Assembly (NCBI GenBank): GCA_963820775.1
Contig: CAWGBF010000015.1
Location: 186,001-250,000, forward strand
Direction: 5' to 3'
Origin: Roseiarcus sp963820775
GTDB lineage: Bacteria > Pseudomonadota > Alphaproteobacteria > Rhizobiales > Beijerinckiaceae
DNA: 64,000 nt
Within the stretch, counting starts at the first letter, position 1; each line of letters starts with the position of its first letter. Below the pieces are notes generated by a model that did no database searches, was not told the origin of the DNA, and saw only the letters and a program-made list of their open reading frames with translations. The translations under genes and the position numbers were made by a program. This document shows, one piece after another, positions 1 through 9,160 of this stretch.

Positions 1-562
1 CGACGTCGAGCCCGTCGAGCGTCGCGGTGACGCCGATATCGAGTGGCTTCATCAATCCTCGGAGGTCGCCGCTCAGCGCATGCGCGGCCGGAATCGCGCC
101 GGCCATGCCAGGGCTGAACAAGGGGCAATTGTCGATGGCGATGATGTCGTGCGAGCGCGCGCGCATGAAGCCGACCTCGTCGGGTTGGCCGTGAGGAAAG
201 CGGGCGTGAAAGGTCGCCCGGCGCCGCCCCGCGCCATGCGCATCGACTAAGTCCCCAACCTTGGCGGCGACGCCCTCGCGCTCGAGCGCTTCGACCACCA
301 GGCCGCGCTTCCATGCCTGATAGAGCGAAGCCGACATGTGCTGGGCAGCGCAGCCGCCGCAGGTTCCGAACCAGGGGCAGATCGGCGCCGCGCGCTCGGG
401 CGAGGCGTCGAGCGTCTCGACAAGCTCTGCGCGCGCGCCCTCAAGCTTGACCAGCGCCCGCTCCCCGGGCAAGGCGCCGGGAACGACCGCGCCATCGGCG
501 GTCAGGCCTGCCCCATGCGAATCAAGCGCGACGATCGAAACCTCCTCAGGCGACTCACCCAT
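1..562 (-). CDS. Class I SAM-dependent RNA methyltransferase, RumA/TrmA-like (3' part outside the window)
   Basis: The reverse-strand frame is open from an ATG at 562 to the window edge. The N-terminus looks like a TRAM/OB-fold region and is followed by a cysteine cluster (CPWFGTCGGC), the Fe-S signature of RumA-type m5U rRNA methyltransferases. The catalytic SAM domain lies outside the window. Its start overlaps the stop of the upstream tlyA gene (ATGGGTGA), so the two are probably translationally coupled. Pairing of TlyA with a RumA-like protein fits an rRNA-modification operon. The exact target base cannot be told from this part. Confidence 0.85.
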   Translation of the reverse strand, partial: MGESPEEVSIVALDSHGAGLTADGAVVPGALPGERALVKLEGARAELVETLDASPERAAPICPWFGTCGGCAAQHMSASLYQAWKRGLVVEALEREGVAAKVGDLVDAHGAGRRRATFHARFPHGQPDEVGFMRARSHDIIAIDNCPLFSPGMAGAIPAAHALSGDLRGLMKPLDIGVTATLDGLDV

Positions 563-1280
563 GGCGCGCGGCGATCAGAAATTCCCGCGCTCCGGCGCCG
601 CCGAGGATCGGCGACGGGACGAGGCCGAGCGTCTCCCAGCCTTGCGCTTCGATCGTGGCGCGCACAGCGTCGCAGGCGCGCTCGAGTGCGGCTTCACTCC
701 TGACCCGGCCCTTGACGAGTTCGCTGCGGCCGAGCTCGAACTGCGGCTTGACCAGGCTGACCAGCCAAGCCCCTCTCGCTGCGAGTTTCAGCACATTCGG
801 CAGCACGAGCCGCTGCGCAATGAAGCTGACGTCGACGACGATCGCTTGCGGGCGCTCGCTGAGCGCCTCAGCGTCAAGCGCGCGCGCATCGACGCCTTCG
901 AGCGAGCGGACGCGCGGGTCCGCGGCGAGGCGCGGATCGAGCTGTCCGCGCCCGACATCGACGGCGATGACCTTCGCCGCGCCGCGCGCGAGCAGCACAT
1001 CAGTGAAGCCTCCGGTCGAAGCGCCCACGTCGAGGCAGACGAGGTTTTTCGGATCGAGCGCGAAGGCGTCGAGCGCGGCGGCAAGCTTGACCCCCCCGCG
1101 CGACGCCCAGGGATGCGGCGCTTCGGCCTCGATCGGCGCGTTTCCCGCGACCTCATCCGAGGCCTTCTTGAGCGCGACGCCGCCAACGGTGACCAGCCCG
1201 GCCGCAATTGCCGCCTGGGCGCGCGCCCGGCTCGAAAAGAAGCCGCGCTCGACGAGAACGATGTCCGCGCGCTTGCGCAT
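555..1280 (-). CDS. tlyA: TlyA family rRNA (cytidine-2'-O)-methyltransferase / hemolysin-like protein
   Basis: A 241-aa protein starting MRKRADIVLVERGFF. It has an N-terminal S4-type RNA-binding segment (about residues 1-65) and a C-terminal FtsJ/Rossmann methyltransferase domain with a SAM motif (LDVGASTGGFTDVLL) and a later VDVSFI motif. TlyA enzymes 2'-O-methylate rRNA in the cytoplasm. An upstream in-frame codon would add 18 residues, but the chosen ATG gives the family's usual N-terminus. Its last bases overlap the start of the RumA-like gene. Confidence 0.9.
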   Translation of the reverse strand: MRKRADIVLVERGFFSSRARAQAAIAAGLVTVGGVALKKASDEVAGNAPIEAEAPHPWASRGGVKLAAALDAFALDPKNLVCLDVGASTGGFTDVLLARGAAKVIAVDVGRGQLDPRLAADPRVRSLEGVDARALDAEALSERPQAIVVDVSFIAQRLVLPNVLKLAARGAWLVSLVKPQFELGRSELVKGRVRSEAALERACDAVRATIEAQGWETLGLVPSPILGGAGAREFLIAARHG

Positions 1281-1430
1281 GGGGCCTTTAACGAGGGGAG
1301 CAGGGCTGATTGTCAATGAAAATTCCGCCGCCACGCCCCGGCATGGAAGGGCGGCGTCGGCGGAACGAATGGCGGACAGGCCGCGTTTCGTGAGGGGGCT
1401 CGAGATCGAGCCATTCTTTGGACGTTGGCG

Positions 1431-2552
1431 ATGATCTCTATCCCGTACGCGCTAGACGCGCTCAACTTCCTCGACGCCGACGTCCGCAACCTCTTCGGAC
1501 CGTTCGTCAACGTTTTCCTCGTCACGGACCAGCATTGGAGCCAGACTGATGTTGGGCTGGTGACGACCGCGAGCGGATTGCTCGGGATTGCGTTCCAGAC
1601 GCCGATCGGCGCCGCGATCGATGTGACCCGCGCCAAGCGCGGCGTGATCGTTCTGGCCATGGCGGCGATGACCGTAGCCGCAGCCATTATCTTTGTCGCT
1701 CGTAACTCTGCTTTCGACCACGGCGGCAATATCGCCATTGCGCTTCTGGCCGGCGCAGTTGGCTACGCGTTTTCGCAGCGTGCGGTCTTTCTCATGGTTC
1801 CCGTGTTCGCCGTTCTGACTTGCGCCGCCGTTCTCGCCATTCCAGCGAAAGCGATCAATCATGATCGGGCGAGAGACTTGACCACTGACGGCGAGGCGGG
1901 AGGCGCGGCGGCGGGATATCGCGTTCTCTTCCAGACGCGGCCGCTGATGATTTTCGCTCTCTGCGCGTTTCTGTTTCATTTCGCCAACGCGCCGCTGTTG
2001 CCGCTGGTCGGACAAAAGCTAGCGGTTCAATTCCCGCAAGAGGCGACTGCGATGATGTCGTTTTGTATGATCGCCGCCCAGGGCGTCATGTTGCCAATCG
2101 CGATTCTGGTTGGGCGTAACGCCGACGCTTGGGGACGCAGGCCAATTTTTCTTATTGCTTTTGCTGTACTGCCGATCCGCGCTGCGCTCTATACCCTGTC
2201 GGGTAACGCCTTCTGGCTGATTGGAGTTCAATTGCTCGACGGTATCGGGGCAGGTATCTATCAGGCGCTTACACCCCTGATCATCTCCGACATTATGCGC
2301 GGGACCGGCCGTTTCAATCTCGCGCAGGGCGCTGTCGCGACCACGATGGGGATCGGCGCCTCGATCAGCGCACTGGTGGCTGGCGTTAGTGTCGACCATT
2401 TTGGCTATAGCGTCTCGTTTCTCGCCTTGGGCGTCGCGGCGGCGATAGCCTTTCTCTTCTTCTTTTGCTTCATGCCGGAAACGCGCGACGAGCAAGCGAT
2501 CGTACATCAAGTAAAGCCGCTCGCGCTTAAGGGAGCGGCGGCCGACGAATGA
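1431..2552 (+). CDS. MFS transporter, apparently with an internal deletion
   Basis: About 373 aa with many hydrophobic helices and MFS loop motifs: a basic loop after helix 2 (DVTRAKRG) and a second copy after helix 8 (GRNADAWGRRP). It is shorter than the usual 400-420 aa. Near residue 83 the sequence goes straight from a helix ending AAIIFVA to RNSAFDHGGNIA. In relatives known to me the latter segment follows helix 4, so about 40-45 residues seem to be missing in frame. The start is the ATG at 1431; a TTG at 1425 is possible. The stop overlaps the next start (ATGA). Substrate unknown. Confidence 0.75.
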   Translation: MISIPYALDALNFLDADVRNLFGPFVNVFLVTDQHWSQTDVGLVTTASGLLGIAFQTPIGAAIDVTRAKRGVIVLAMAAMTVAAAIIFVARNSAFDHGGNIAIALLAGAVGYAFSQRAVFLMVPVFAVLTCAAVLAIPAKAINHDRARDLTTDGEAGGAAAGYRVLFQTRPLMIFALCAFLFHFANAPLLPLVGQKLAVQFPQEATAMMSFCMIAAQGVMLPIAILVGRNADAWGRRPIFLIAFAVLPIRAALYTLSGNAFWLIGVQLLDGIGAGIYQALTPLIISDIMRGTGRFNLAQGAVATTMGIGASISALVAGVSVDHFGYSVSFLALGVAAAIAFLFFFCFMPETRDEQAIVHQVKPLALKGAAADE

Positions 2553-3772
2553 ATCCCGAAAGCATCGCCGCCCTCGTCATCCTGATCCTAACCTATCTGG
2601 GCGTCGCCATAGGCCGCATTCCGGGCCTGCGTCTAGACCGCGCGGGCATCGCTTTCCTCGGCGGCGCGGCGATGATTGCGCTTGGCCCCTTGAGTCTCGA
2701 GGAAGCCTTTCGCGCCATCGATTTCGACACGATCGCGCTTCTGCTCGGCATGATGATCGTTGTGGCGCACCTCAAGGTGTCCGGCGCATTCCGGGCGCTC
2801 GGCGCGCTCGCCATCGAATATGCGCATGCGCCGTTCCTCCTGCTCGTCATCGTGACGGTGCTGGCGGGCGTTCTCTCGGCCTTTCTGGTCAATGACGCGA
2901 TCTGCCTCGTCATGGCGCCGATCGTGCTGCAAGTGGTTCGCTCGCTCGGCCGCAATCCGCTGCCCTATCTGGTCGCGGTCGCGACCGCTTCCAATTGCGG
3001 CAGCGTGGCGACGATCACCGGCAACCCGCAGAACATGGTGATCGGGACGCTCTCCCGGATCCCTTATCCCGTGTTCGCCGCCGCGCTCGCGCCAGTCGCC
3101 ATCTTCGGCCTCGTCGCTGTCATCCTCATGGTGCGCCTCGTCTATGCAAAGGAATTCGCGTTCAAGGGCGAGCTTGAGCCGCATCTCTTCCGCGGCCACA
3201 TGCACGCCGGGCAGGTGCTCAAGGCGAGCATCACCTGCTTCGCGCTCGCGATCGCGTTCTTCGCGGGCGTTCCGCCTGCGAAGGCGGCTATTCTGGGCGG
3301 CGCGTTCCTGCTTCTGACGCGTCAGATCAAGCCCCACCGCATCTACCGCGAGGTGGACGGGCCGCTGCTGATCCTGTTTGCCGGCATGTTCGTCGTCGTC
3401 GCCGGCGCCGAAAAGGCGCTGCTCACGCCCGATCGCATCGCGATGGCGAAGACGCTCGGCCTCGATATGGTCTGGCGCCTGTCGTTGTTCACGGCCGTGC
3501 TTTCCAACATCGTCAGCAATGTGCCGGCGGTGCTGGCGCTGCGGCCGTTCATTCCGACTTTTCCCGATCCCGAGCGCGCCTGGCTCGTGGTCGCCATGAG
3601 CTCGACGCTGGCCGGGAACTTCACCCTTCTCGGATCGGTCGCCAACCTCATCGTCGCCGAACGCGCCCGCGCGGAGGGCATGCCGATCAGCTTCTGGGCG
3701 TACTTTAAGGTCGGAGCGCCGCTGACGGTCATCACGCTCGCGGCGGGGACCGCCTGGCTGATTTGGCGGTAA
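2549..3772 (+). CDS. SLC13/ArsB-NhaD superfamily anion permease
   Basis: A 407-aa integral membrane protein with about ten to eleven hydrophobic helices. The segments NDAICLVMAPIVL and TASNCGSVATITGNPQNM match the conserved loop of the ion-transporter superfamily (ArsB, NhaD, CitM, SLC13); a second half-repeat has SNIVSNVPAVLAL. It likely moves an inorganic or carboxylate anion across the inner membrane, but the substrate cannot be assigned. It is translationally coupled to the preceding MFS gene by an ATGA overlap, so the two form one transcription unit. Confidence 0.85.
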   Translation: MNPESIAALVILILTYLGVAIGRIPGLRLDRAGIAFLGGAAMIALGPLSLEEAFRAIDFDTIALLLGMMIVVAHLKVSGAFRALGALAIEYAHAPFLLLVIVTVLAGVLSAFLVNDAICLVMAPIVLQVVRSLGRNPLPYLVAVATASNCGSVATITGNPQNMVIGTLSRIPYPVFAAALAPVAIFGLVAVILMVRLVYAKEFAFKGELEPHLFRGHMHAGQVLKASITCFALAIAFFAGVPPAKAAILGGAFLLLTRQIKPHRIYREVDGPLLILFAGMFVVVAGAEKALLTPDRIAMAKTLGLDMVWRLSLFTAVLSNIVSNVPAVLALRPFIPTFPDPERAWLVVAMSSTLAGNFTLLGSVANLIVAERARAEGMPISFWAYFKVGAPLTVITLAAGTAWLIWR

Positions 3773-3870
3773 GCGCCGTCCACTCGACCTCCCTCACAGA
3801 AATCGGCATTATCCGTTTCCCGTCCATTCGGGGCAGTCCAAAATAAGCATCTCCGCAACAGGAGGGTCTG

Positions 3871-4377
3871 ATGGCAAGAGGAACGCCCAAAGAAAAGTCA
3901 GCCAAGCCCGGAACAGCTCGCAAGGCGAAACCCGCGACCACCGTCACGACAAAAAGAGCCGCGCAACGAACCACGGGCCGGAAAGCGCGGCCGAAACAGA
4001 AATTCACAGTCAGTCATCATCGCGAGGCCGATTTTGTGGAGGGGCTTCGCAACTACGCAAAATACCGCGATCTGGGTATCTCGGCTGCCTCCGGCGGCAT
4101 GGTGCAGGCGCATGTGATCCGCTTTGTTCCGCCGTTCGAGCCAAACGAGGCGTCGACACCGCACTATCACGAAGTCGACTTTCAAATGATCTATGTACTC
4201 AAGGGCTGGTACAAGACTGAGTTCGAGGGCGAAGGCATCCATACTTTTGAGGCGGGAAGCTGCTGGATACAGCCCCCGCGCATAAAGCATGCCGTGCGCG
4301 GTTATTCCGACGACTGCGAATTGCTCGAAATTGTCCTGCCGGCCGGCTTTGAAACCCTGGAATTGGATACGTTGTGA
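3871..4377 (+). CDS. Cupin-domain protein with a basic N-terminal tail
   Basis: 168 aa with a strong ribosome-binding site (AGGAGG, 6 nt upstream of ATG). The first about 45 residues are Lys/Arg/Thr-rich and probably disordered. The rest is one cupin beta-barrel with metal-ligand-like HYHEVDFQ and, in the second motif, PPRIKHAVRG. Small cupins may be enzymes, sugar-binding or regulatory modules; no specific role is visible. It stands alone and converges on the VOC gene, whose stop lies 10 nt downstream. Confidence 0.75.
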   Translation: MARGTPKEKSAKPGTARKAKPATTVTTKRAAQRTTGRKARPKQKFTVSHHREADFVEGLRNYAKYRDLGISAASGGMVQAHVIRFVPPFEPNEASTPHYHEVDFQMIYVLKGWYKTEFEGEGIHTFEAGSCWIQPPRIKHAVRGYSDDCELLEIVLPAGFETLELDTL

Positions 4378-4386
4378 GCGCCCGGC

Positions 4387-5340
4387 TCACGCCTCGGCAT
4401 TGTGGGTGAAATAGTCCGGCGGGTTCGGGCCCCACACGTAGAACGAATCCTCGGGCGCGTGGTCGCCGCTCTTCCAGTCGCAATCGGCGGGCACAAAATC
4501 GATGCCGGCCGAATATTCGCTGAAAGACCCCCACGGGTCGCCGACATAGTGGAAAAAGTTCGAGCCCAGGACATGACGTCCGAGGCCCCATCCCTTCACA
4601 AAGCCTTTGTCCAGCATGTGCATGGCGCCGCGGCCGATATCGTCGACGGAGCCCACGTCCCAGCTCAGATGATGCAGGCCTGGCGCGCTCGATGTGACGA
4701 AGGCGATCATATGATGATCGCTGCCGTGAATGCCGTGCAGGAAGGCGATGCCGTCGCCGGACCGGTCGGAGAGGCGTAAGCCCAGCGCCCGCGTATAAAA
4801 CTGAACCGCTTTCTCGACGTCGCGCGTGAACAGGAGAACATGCGCCAGACGCCGGGGCGTGACGCGCGCAACGTCCCGGCGGAACGGAGCGCCACGCTCG
4901 CCGGGGCCGATGGCGACGTCTGAAAACTCGGACTTCTCGTTGGGCGAGGACTTGGCCGCGACCTTGATTTCGACCAGGTTGCCGTCGTGATCGTGAAACC
5001 ATAAGCCGTTCGTCTCGACGCCTGGCGGCGGATCGAGCCGCTTAACGCCCAAAGCTTGGAGCCGCTCGGCGAAGCGATCGAAATCATCGTCGAATGCGCC
5101 GAACGAGATATGTCCAAGCTTCTTGCGCGGACCCTCGCCGAGGGTGACCCAGACATGCGGGTTGCCGGGGGTCTTCATGGCGAGGAGACCGCCGTTCTCC
5201 TCGATCTCAAGTCCGAACTCGCCATAGAAATTTTTGGCGACCGCGAGATCGGGAACGGCGAAATGAAATCGGTCGACGGAGTGAACGCCCAGTTCACCAG
5301 GACGTCGGGTCGGCTTGATGGCGGCGCGAATGGCGGTCAT
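4387..5340 (-). CDS. VOC-family extradiol dioxygenase-like protein
   Basis: 317 aa with two glyoxalase/bleomycin-resistance (VOC) modules, about residues 20-130 and 150-300. Candidate metal ligands are the His in RFHFAV, RLAHVLLF and LHHLSWDV. The architecture is that of catechol 2,3-dioxygenase-type enzymes. The start is the ATG at 5340, preceded by GAGGAAGCGCC. The frame stays open upstream to about 6003, but that part reads as low-complexity antisense of the DUF2155 gene. An aromatic ring-cleavage role is possible; no partner genes are adjacent. Confidence 0.8.
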   Translation of the reverse strand: MTAIRAAIKPTRRPGELGVHSVDRFHFAVPDLAVAKNFYGEFGLEIEENGGLLAMKTPGNPHVWVTLGEGPRKKLGHISFGAFDDDFDRFAERLQALGVKRLDPPPGVETNGLWFHDHDGNLVEIKVAAKSSPNEKSEFSDVAIGPGERGAPFRRDVARVTPRRLAHVLLFTRDVEKAVQFYTRALGLRLSDRSGDGIAFLHGIHGSDHHMIAFVTSSAPGLHHLSWDVGSVDDIGRGAMHMLDKGFVKGWGLGRHVLGSNFFHYVGDPWGSFSEYSAGIDFVPADCDWKSGDHAPEDSFYVWGPNPPDYFTHNAEA

Positions 5341-5443
5341 GGCGCTTCCTCTGTTCCCGCGGGGCGCCGCTGCCGGGAAAACCGGCGCGCCCCGACAGAC
5401 GCTTGGGCCGAATGCTACCTCACGACAAGCCCGGCGGCCAAGG

Positions 5444-6121
5444 TCAGCGCGCGCGCGCGTTGCCAGCCGGCGATTGGGTCGCGGGGTCGAACGGCGCCGC
5501 CGCGCCGGGATCCGGCACCGGGGCGGCGACAACGGTCGGAGGCTTGGGCTTCTTCTTCTTCGGCTGTGGGGCGGGGGCTGGCTGTTCCGGAGAGGCCGCA
5601 TCGGTCCCGATGTCGGTCGGCGGACTTTCGTCCGGGTTCGGCGCCGAGGCCTCCGCCGCCGGCGCGTCGTGAATGACCACCGTGCCGCCTTTGCACGCCG
5701 TGAGCCAGATATCGAAAATCGGATGCTCGACGCCGTGCAGGCCCGGAGAGTCGGCGAACATCCAGCCTGAGAAAATGCGCTTGATCTGCTTCTGCTCGTC
5801 GATCTCGTCGACCTGGGCGAAAGCGTCGGTCTGTGGCGCATCGGTCGGCGGGCGGGAATAGCAGACGCGAGGCGTGATCTGCAGCGCGCCGAACTGCACG
5901 GTCTCGTTGATCGCCACTTCGAACGAAATGATGCGGCCGGTGATCTTGTCGAGGCCGTTGAAAACGGCGATCGGATTGCTGATCTTGTCGGCGAGCGCCG
6001 CATCGGGCGCGGTCAGCGCCGAAACCGCCGCCAGCGCCGCGCCGGCAAGCGTCGGCCTCATCCCCGCGACTGCGGGACAAGCGCGGCGTCGGATCGCGTG
6101 GGCCAGCCGGAAGAGGTCCAT
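5444..6121 (-). CDS. DUF2155 domain-containing exported protein
   Basis: 225 aa with a hydrophobic signal-like N-terminus, then a compact domain (FNGLDKITGRIISFEVAI, FSGWMFADSPGLHGVEHP, DIWLTACKG) that I recognise as DUF2155, and a Pro/Ala/Lys-rich tail after residue 150. DUF2155 proteins of alphaproteobacteria are exported and often lie next to the NDUFA12-like gene, as here. The start could instead be the ATG at 6061, giving a cleaner signal peptide; neither start has a good ribosome-binding site. Molecular function unknown. Confidence 0.75.
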   Translation of the reverse strand: MDLFRLAHAIRRRACPAVAGMRPTLAGAALAAVSALTAPDAALADKISNPIAVFNGLDKITGRIISFEVAINETVQFGALQITPRVCYSRPPTDAPQTDAFAQVDEIDEQKQIKRIFSGWMFADSPGLHGVEHPIFDIWLTACKGGTVVIHDAPAAEASAPNPDESPPTDIGTDAASPEQPAPAPQPKKKKPKPPTVVAAPVPDPGAAAPFDPATQSPAGNARAR

Positions 6122-6168
6122 GGCGGGCGCTTTGCTGGTGAACGGCGGCGGAATGAAGGCGGCTGGCC

Positions 6169-6585
6169 TCAGGGGCCGGGGCTCCAGGCCTCGTAATCGC
6201 CCCCGGTGGGCTGGCGTGGGCCAGGCCTGAGCGTCGAGCCGTCAGGCCGAATCGCGCCCGGCGTGCCGGTAGGGTTGCCCATATGCGGCTGTTCCCAAGG
6301 GTGCGCCTTGTAGTCCTCCTCGGTCGGCGCCACGTCGACGGTATGGTGAAGCCAGCCGTTCCAGCCTGGCGGAGTCATCGAGGCTTCGGCCACGCCGTTG
6401 TAGATCACCCACCGCCGCTCGAACCCGAGCGCCGGATCGATGCCCGGCCGCCGATAATAGGCGTTGCCGAACTCGTCATGCCCCACCAGCACGCCGAATT
6501 GGCGGGTGTAGAATTGGGTGTTGAAATTCGCCCCGTTCCACCAGGTGAAATAGTGCAGCAAAAATTGTTTGATCTGTTCCAGCAT
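6169..6585 (-). CDS. NADH:ubiquinone oxidoreductase subunit, NDUFA12 (B17.2) family
   Basis: 138 aa starting MLEQIKQFLLHYFTWW. Family hallmarks are FGVLVGHDEFGNAYYR, RRWVIYNG and the MTPPGWNGWLHHTVD region, which packs on the peripheral arm of complex I. This is an accessory subunit of alphaproteobacterial and mitochondrial respiratory complex I. The C-terminal Pro/Gly-rich tail is normal for bacterial members. The start ATG at 6585 is chosen because the family begins at this helix. It lies just upstream of the DUF2155 gene on the same strand. Confidence 0.9.
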   Translation of the reverse strand: MLEQIKQFLLHYFTWWNGANFNTQFYTRQFGVLVGHDEFGNAYYRRPGIDPALGFERRWVIYNGVAEASMTPPGWNGWLHHTVDVAPTEEDYKAHPWEQPHMGNPTGTPGAIRPDGSTLRPGPRQPTGGDYEAWSPGP

Positions 6586-6720
6586 CCGTGGAGCCTTGTT
6601 CTCGCAGGGAAACAAGCGCAGGCCTTGCGCGCGCCGGACTATGCCGAGGCGGGCGCGGAGAGGCAAGGCGCCTTTCCGCTTTTCCCGCGAATCGCCCTGC
6701 GAGGCGCCCCGGCGCCCGGT

Positions 6721-8138
6721 TCAGGCTGGGCTGATGTTCTGATTCATGCGGAACTGGTTCTGAGGATCGTAACGGCGCTTGATCTCCGCGAGCCGCCGAT
6801 AGTTCGCGCCATAGGCGCTGCCGACCCGGTCGCGCTCGTCCTCGGGCATGAAATTGACATAGACGCCGCCTGACGCAAAGGGGGCAGTGGCCTCGGAGAG
6901 CCCGCGAGCCCATGCGATGCAGGACGAATCCTGCATTTGCTCGCGCCAGCGGGCATGCGCGTTCATGACGAAATGGGCTCTGCGATTCGGCCAGGCCGTC
7001 GCGTCCGGCGCGACGCGAGTCATCGCGCCGCCGAGATGGGCGATGAAAACCTCGCACTCGGGGGAGGGCAGGGCTCGCGCCGCGCGAACCATGGCTGCGA
7101 TCGCGCCATCCGAGAGGTCGTCGAAGTCGTGGCTCTTCCAGTAGTTGCGCGCTCCGGGAGTGAGAAGCGGATCGAACGCGGCCTGCCACCGGATGAACGA
7201 ATGGGGTGAGACGACGTCGACGATCGGGCGCCCGAGGGCGCGTATCGCGCGCATCGCCTGCTCGCCGTCGGCCATGTCGCCCGCGTGGCAGGCGGCGAAA
7301 ATGAGCACCTCTTTCCCATGCCACTCGGCGGGCAGGAAGGGCAGAGGCGGCGCCTTGCGCATCACGCTCCAGACCGAAAGCTCGTCCGGCGCCTCGTTCA
7401 CGATCCGGCGGAACTCAGGAAGAAGAGCCTCTGCTTCGGCGAGCGGATGCACGACCAAACCAGAAAGAACCTCAGGACCAAGCGGATGAAGCCTGAACTC
7501 GAACGAGGTCACGACGCCAAAATTGCCGCCGCCGCCTCTCAGCGCCCAAAAAAGGTCCGGGTGTTCGGCTTCGCTTGCCCGCATGAACTCGCCTCCGCCG
7601 TGACGAGGTCGGCAGAGACGAGATTGTCGATAGTCAGTCCGAATTTCCGCGTCGTCCAGCCGAAACCGCCCCCGAGCGTGAGGCCCGCTATTCCGGTCGT
7701 CGAGTTGATGCCGAGCGGAGTCATGAGCGCGAAAGCCTGCGCCTCGCGGTCGAAATCGGCCAGCGTCGCGCCGGCCTCGACGCGCGCGAGGCGAGCCGAC
7801 GGATCGACGCGCACCGACCGCATCAGCGAGAGATCGATCAGGAGCCCGCCTTCGCACACTGCATTGCCGGCGATGTTGTGGCCGCCGCCGCGAACCGCGA
7901 CGAGCAGGTTCTGTTCGCGAGCGAACTTGAGCGCATGGATGATGTCGGCCGGGCCCTGGCAGCGCGCGACCAGCGCCGGACGGCGGTCGATTGCGGCGTT
8001 CCAGATTGTTCGCGCGGCCTCGTAGCCCTCCTGGCCAGGCAGCGCCAACACCCCTCGCATTGTGTCGCTAAAGGCGGCGAGGGTCTCCTCGGAGATGGTC
8101 TTGGTCGCGTCGAGGGTCCGTATCGTCAGGTCGTTCAT
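6721..8138 (-). pseudogene. FAD-binding oxidoreductase (BBE / 6-hydroxynicotine-oxidase-like), frameshifted
   Basis: Two reverse-strand frames together give one about 470-aa berberine-bridge-type oxidase. The first (from ATG 8138) carries the FAD-binding part with RGGGHNIAGNAV and LTLGGGFGW. The second carries ALRGGGGNFGVVTSFEF and a C-terminal BBE-like end (YGANYRRLAEIKRRYDP). They meet near 7591-7600, where one base seems to be missing between LVTA and GEFMRASE. It is either a real recent inactivation or a sequence error. Divergent from the hxlR-type gene, which may control it. Confidence 0.8.
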
Positions 8139-8304
8139 GATTGTCTCCCACCCCGGAAGTCGAGGCCCGTCGGTCGTTGGCGGCCTCATTTCACGGTGGG
8201 CGGGTCGGTGGCCAGTTCACGAAATGAATTGAAGCCGGTATAGATTCTGAACTGGCCGCCGCTCACGCGGAGGAGATAGAAATCGAGCGCAACGGAGTCT
8301 CCCG

Positions 8305-9003
8305 ATGGCCGAAACCAGCTATGGTCAGTTTTGCCCGGTGGCGATGGCCGCCGAAATCCTCGGCGCGAGATGGACGCTGGTCCTTGTCAGGGAGCTGGTC
8401 GTCGGATCGACGCGCTTCAACGAGTTGCGGCGCGGTCTGCCAAAGATGTCGCCCGCGCTTCTGTCAAAACGCCTGAAGGATCTGGAAAGCGCCAAAGTCA
8501 TCAGGCGCGTCCCGGTCAGGGGCGAGCCGGGAACGTTCGAATACCAGCTGACCGAAGCGGGATGGGAGCTGAAGCCGGTGATCGAAGCCGTTGGCTCGTG
8601 GGGTCAAAGGTGGATCGACCTCGAGGCTTCGCTGCAAAATCTGGATGTCGATCTCTTGATGTGGGATATGCGGCGCAACATCGATCCGCGGCCAATGCCG
8701 CCCGAAAGAAGCGTCATAGAGATCATTTTCAACGATCTCCCGCCCACGCGCCGAAACTGGTGGCTGGTCGTCGAGGCGGGAAAAGAGGTCGACTTGTGCT
8801 CCGTCGATCCTGGCTTCGAGGTCGATCTTTATCTCTCGACCAATCTGAGAACGATGACCGAGATCTGGATGGGCTATATTTCGATCGCACGGGCGCGCGA
8901 TCAGGGAAAACTGTTGGTGACCGGGAGCCGCGAGCTTGAGCGCGCAATCGGGTCATGGCTGGCCCTGAGCCCCTTAGCCCGCGTCGAGAAGCGGGTCGCG
9001 TGA
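8305..9003 (+). CDS. HxlR-family winged-helix transcriptional regulator with C-terminal SCP2-like domain
   Basis: 232 aa. Residues 10-95 form an HxlR winged helix (CPVAMAAEILGARWTLVLVRELV, then FNELRRGLPKMSPALLSKRLKDLE). The remaining about 130 residues resemble a sterol-carrier-like ligand domain seen in some members. It would bind DNA as a dimer and sense a small molecule. It diverges from the FAD oxidase gene across a 166-bp gap, the classic layout for a regulator and its target. Confidence 0.88.
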   Translation: MAETSYGQFCPVAMAAEILGARWTLVLVRELVVGSTRFNELRRGLPKMSPALLSKRLKDLESAKVIRRVPVRGEPGTFEYQLTEAGWELKPVIEAVGSWGQRWIDLEASLQNLDVDLLMWDMRRNIDPRPMPPERSVIEIIFNDLPPTRRNWWLVVEAGKEVDLCSVDPGFEVDLYLSTNLRTMTEIWMGYISIARARDQGKLLVTGSRELERAIGSWLALSPLARVEKRVA

Positions 9004-9116
9004 TCCCTTCCTGACGCCGCAGCCTCGGCGGCCTACACGTAAAACCACACCGGCGCCCCTTGCGGCCTCGCCCCGACTCGGCGGATGCTGCCTACCCGCG
9101 CTGGCGTTACCTCTTG

Positions 9117-9134
9117 TTATCCACGTTATCCACA
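9117..9134 (+). promoter_or_regulatory. Two tandem DnaA-box-like nonamers upstream of nrdJ
   Basis: TTATCCACG (9117-9125) is directly followed by TTATCCACA (9126-9134). The second is the perfect canonical DnaA box and the first differs at the last base. The second box runs into the NrdR-like palindrome. DnaA is known to regulate class I nrd genes in E. coli; here the sites would link dNTP supply to replication. Promoter elements themselves were not resolved. Confidence 0.6.
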
Positions 9135-9145
9135 ATATGTTGTGC
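9130..9145 (+). promoter_or_regulatory. NrdR-box-like palindrome upstream of nrdJ
   Basis: CACAATATGTTGTG is an inverted repeat (CACAA/TTGTG) matching the NrdR-box pattern ACACNATATNTNGTGT. NrdR represses ribonucleotide reductase genes when dATP is high and usually binds paired boxes about 31-32 bp apart. It overlaps the second DnaA-like box by a few bases. Confidence 0.6.
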
Positions 9146-9160
9146 CATCGTCTGGGTAGC

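Noticed and set aside
336..1319. Forward open frame of 327 codons.
   Set aside because: Antisense to tlyA and the RumA-like gene, with no domain and no ribosome-binding site.
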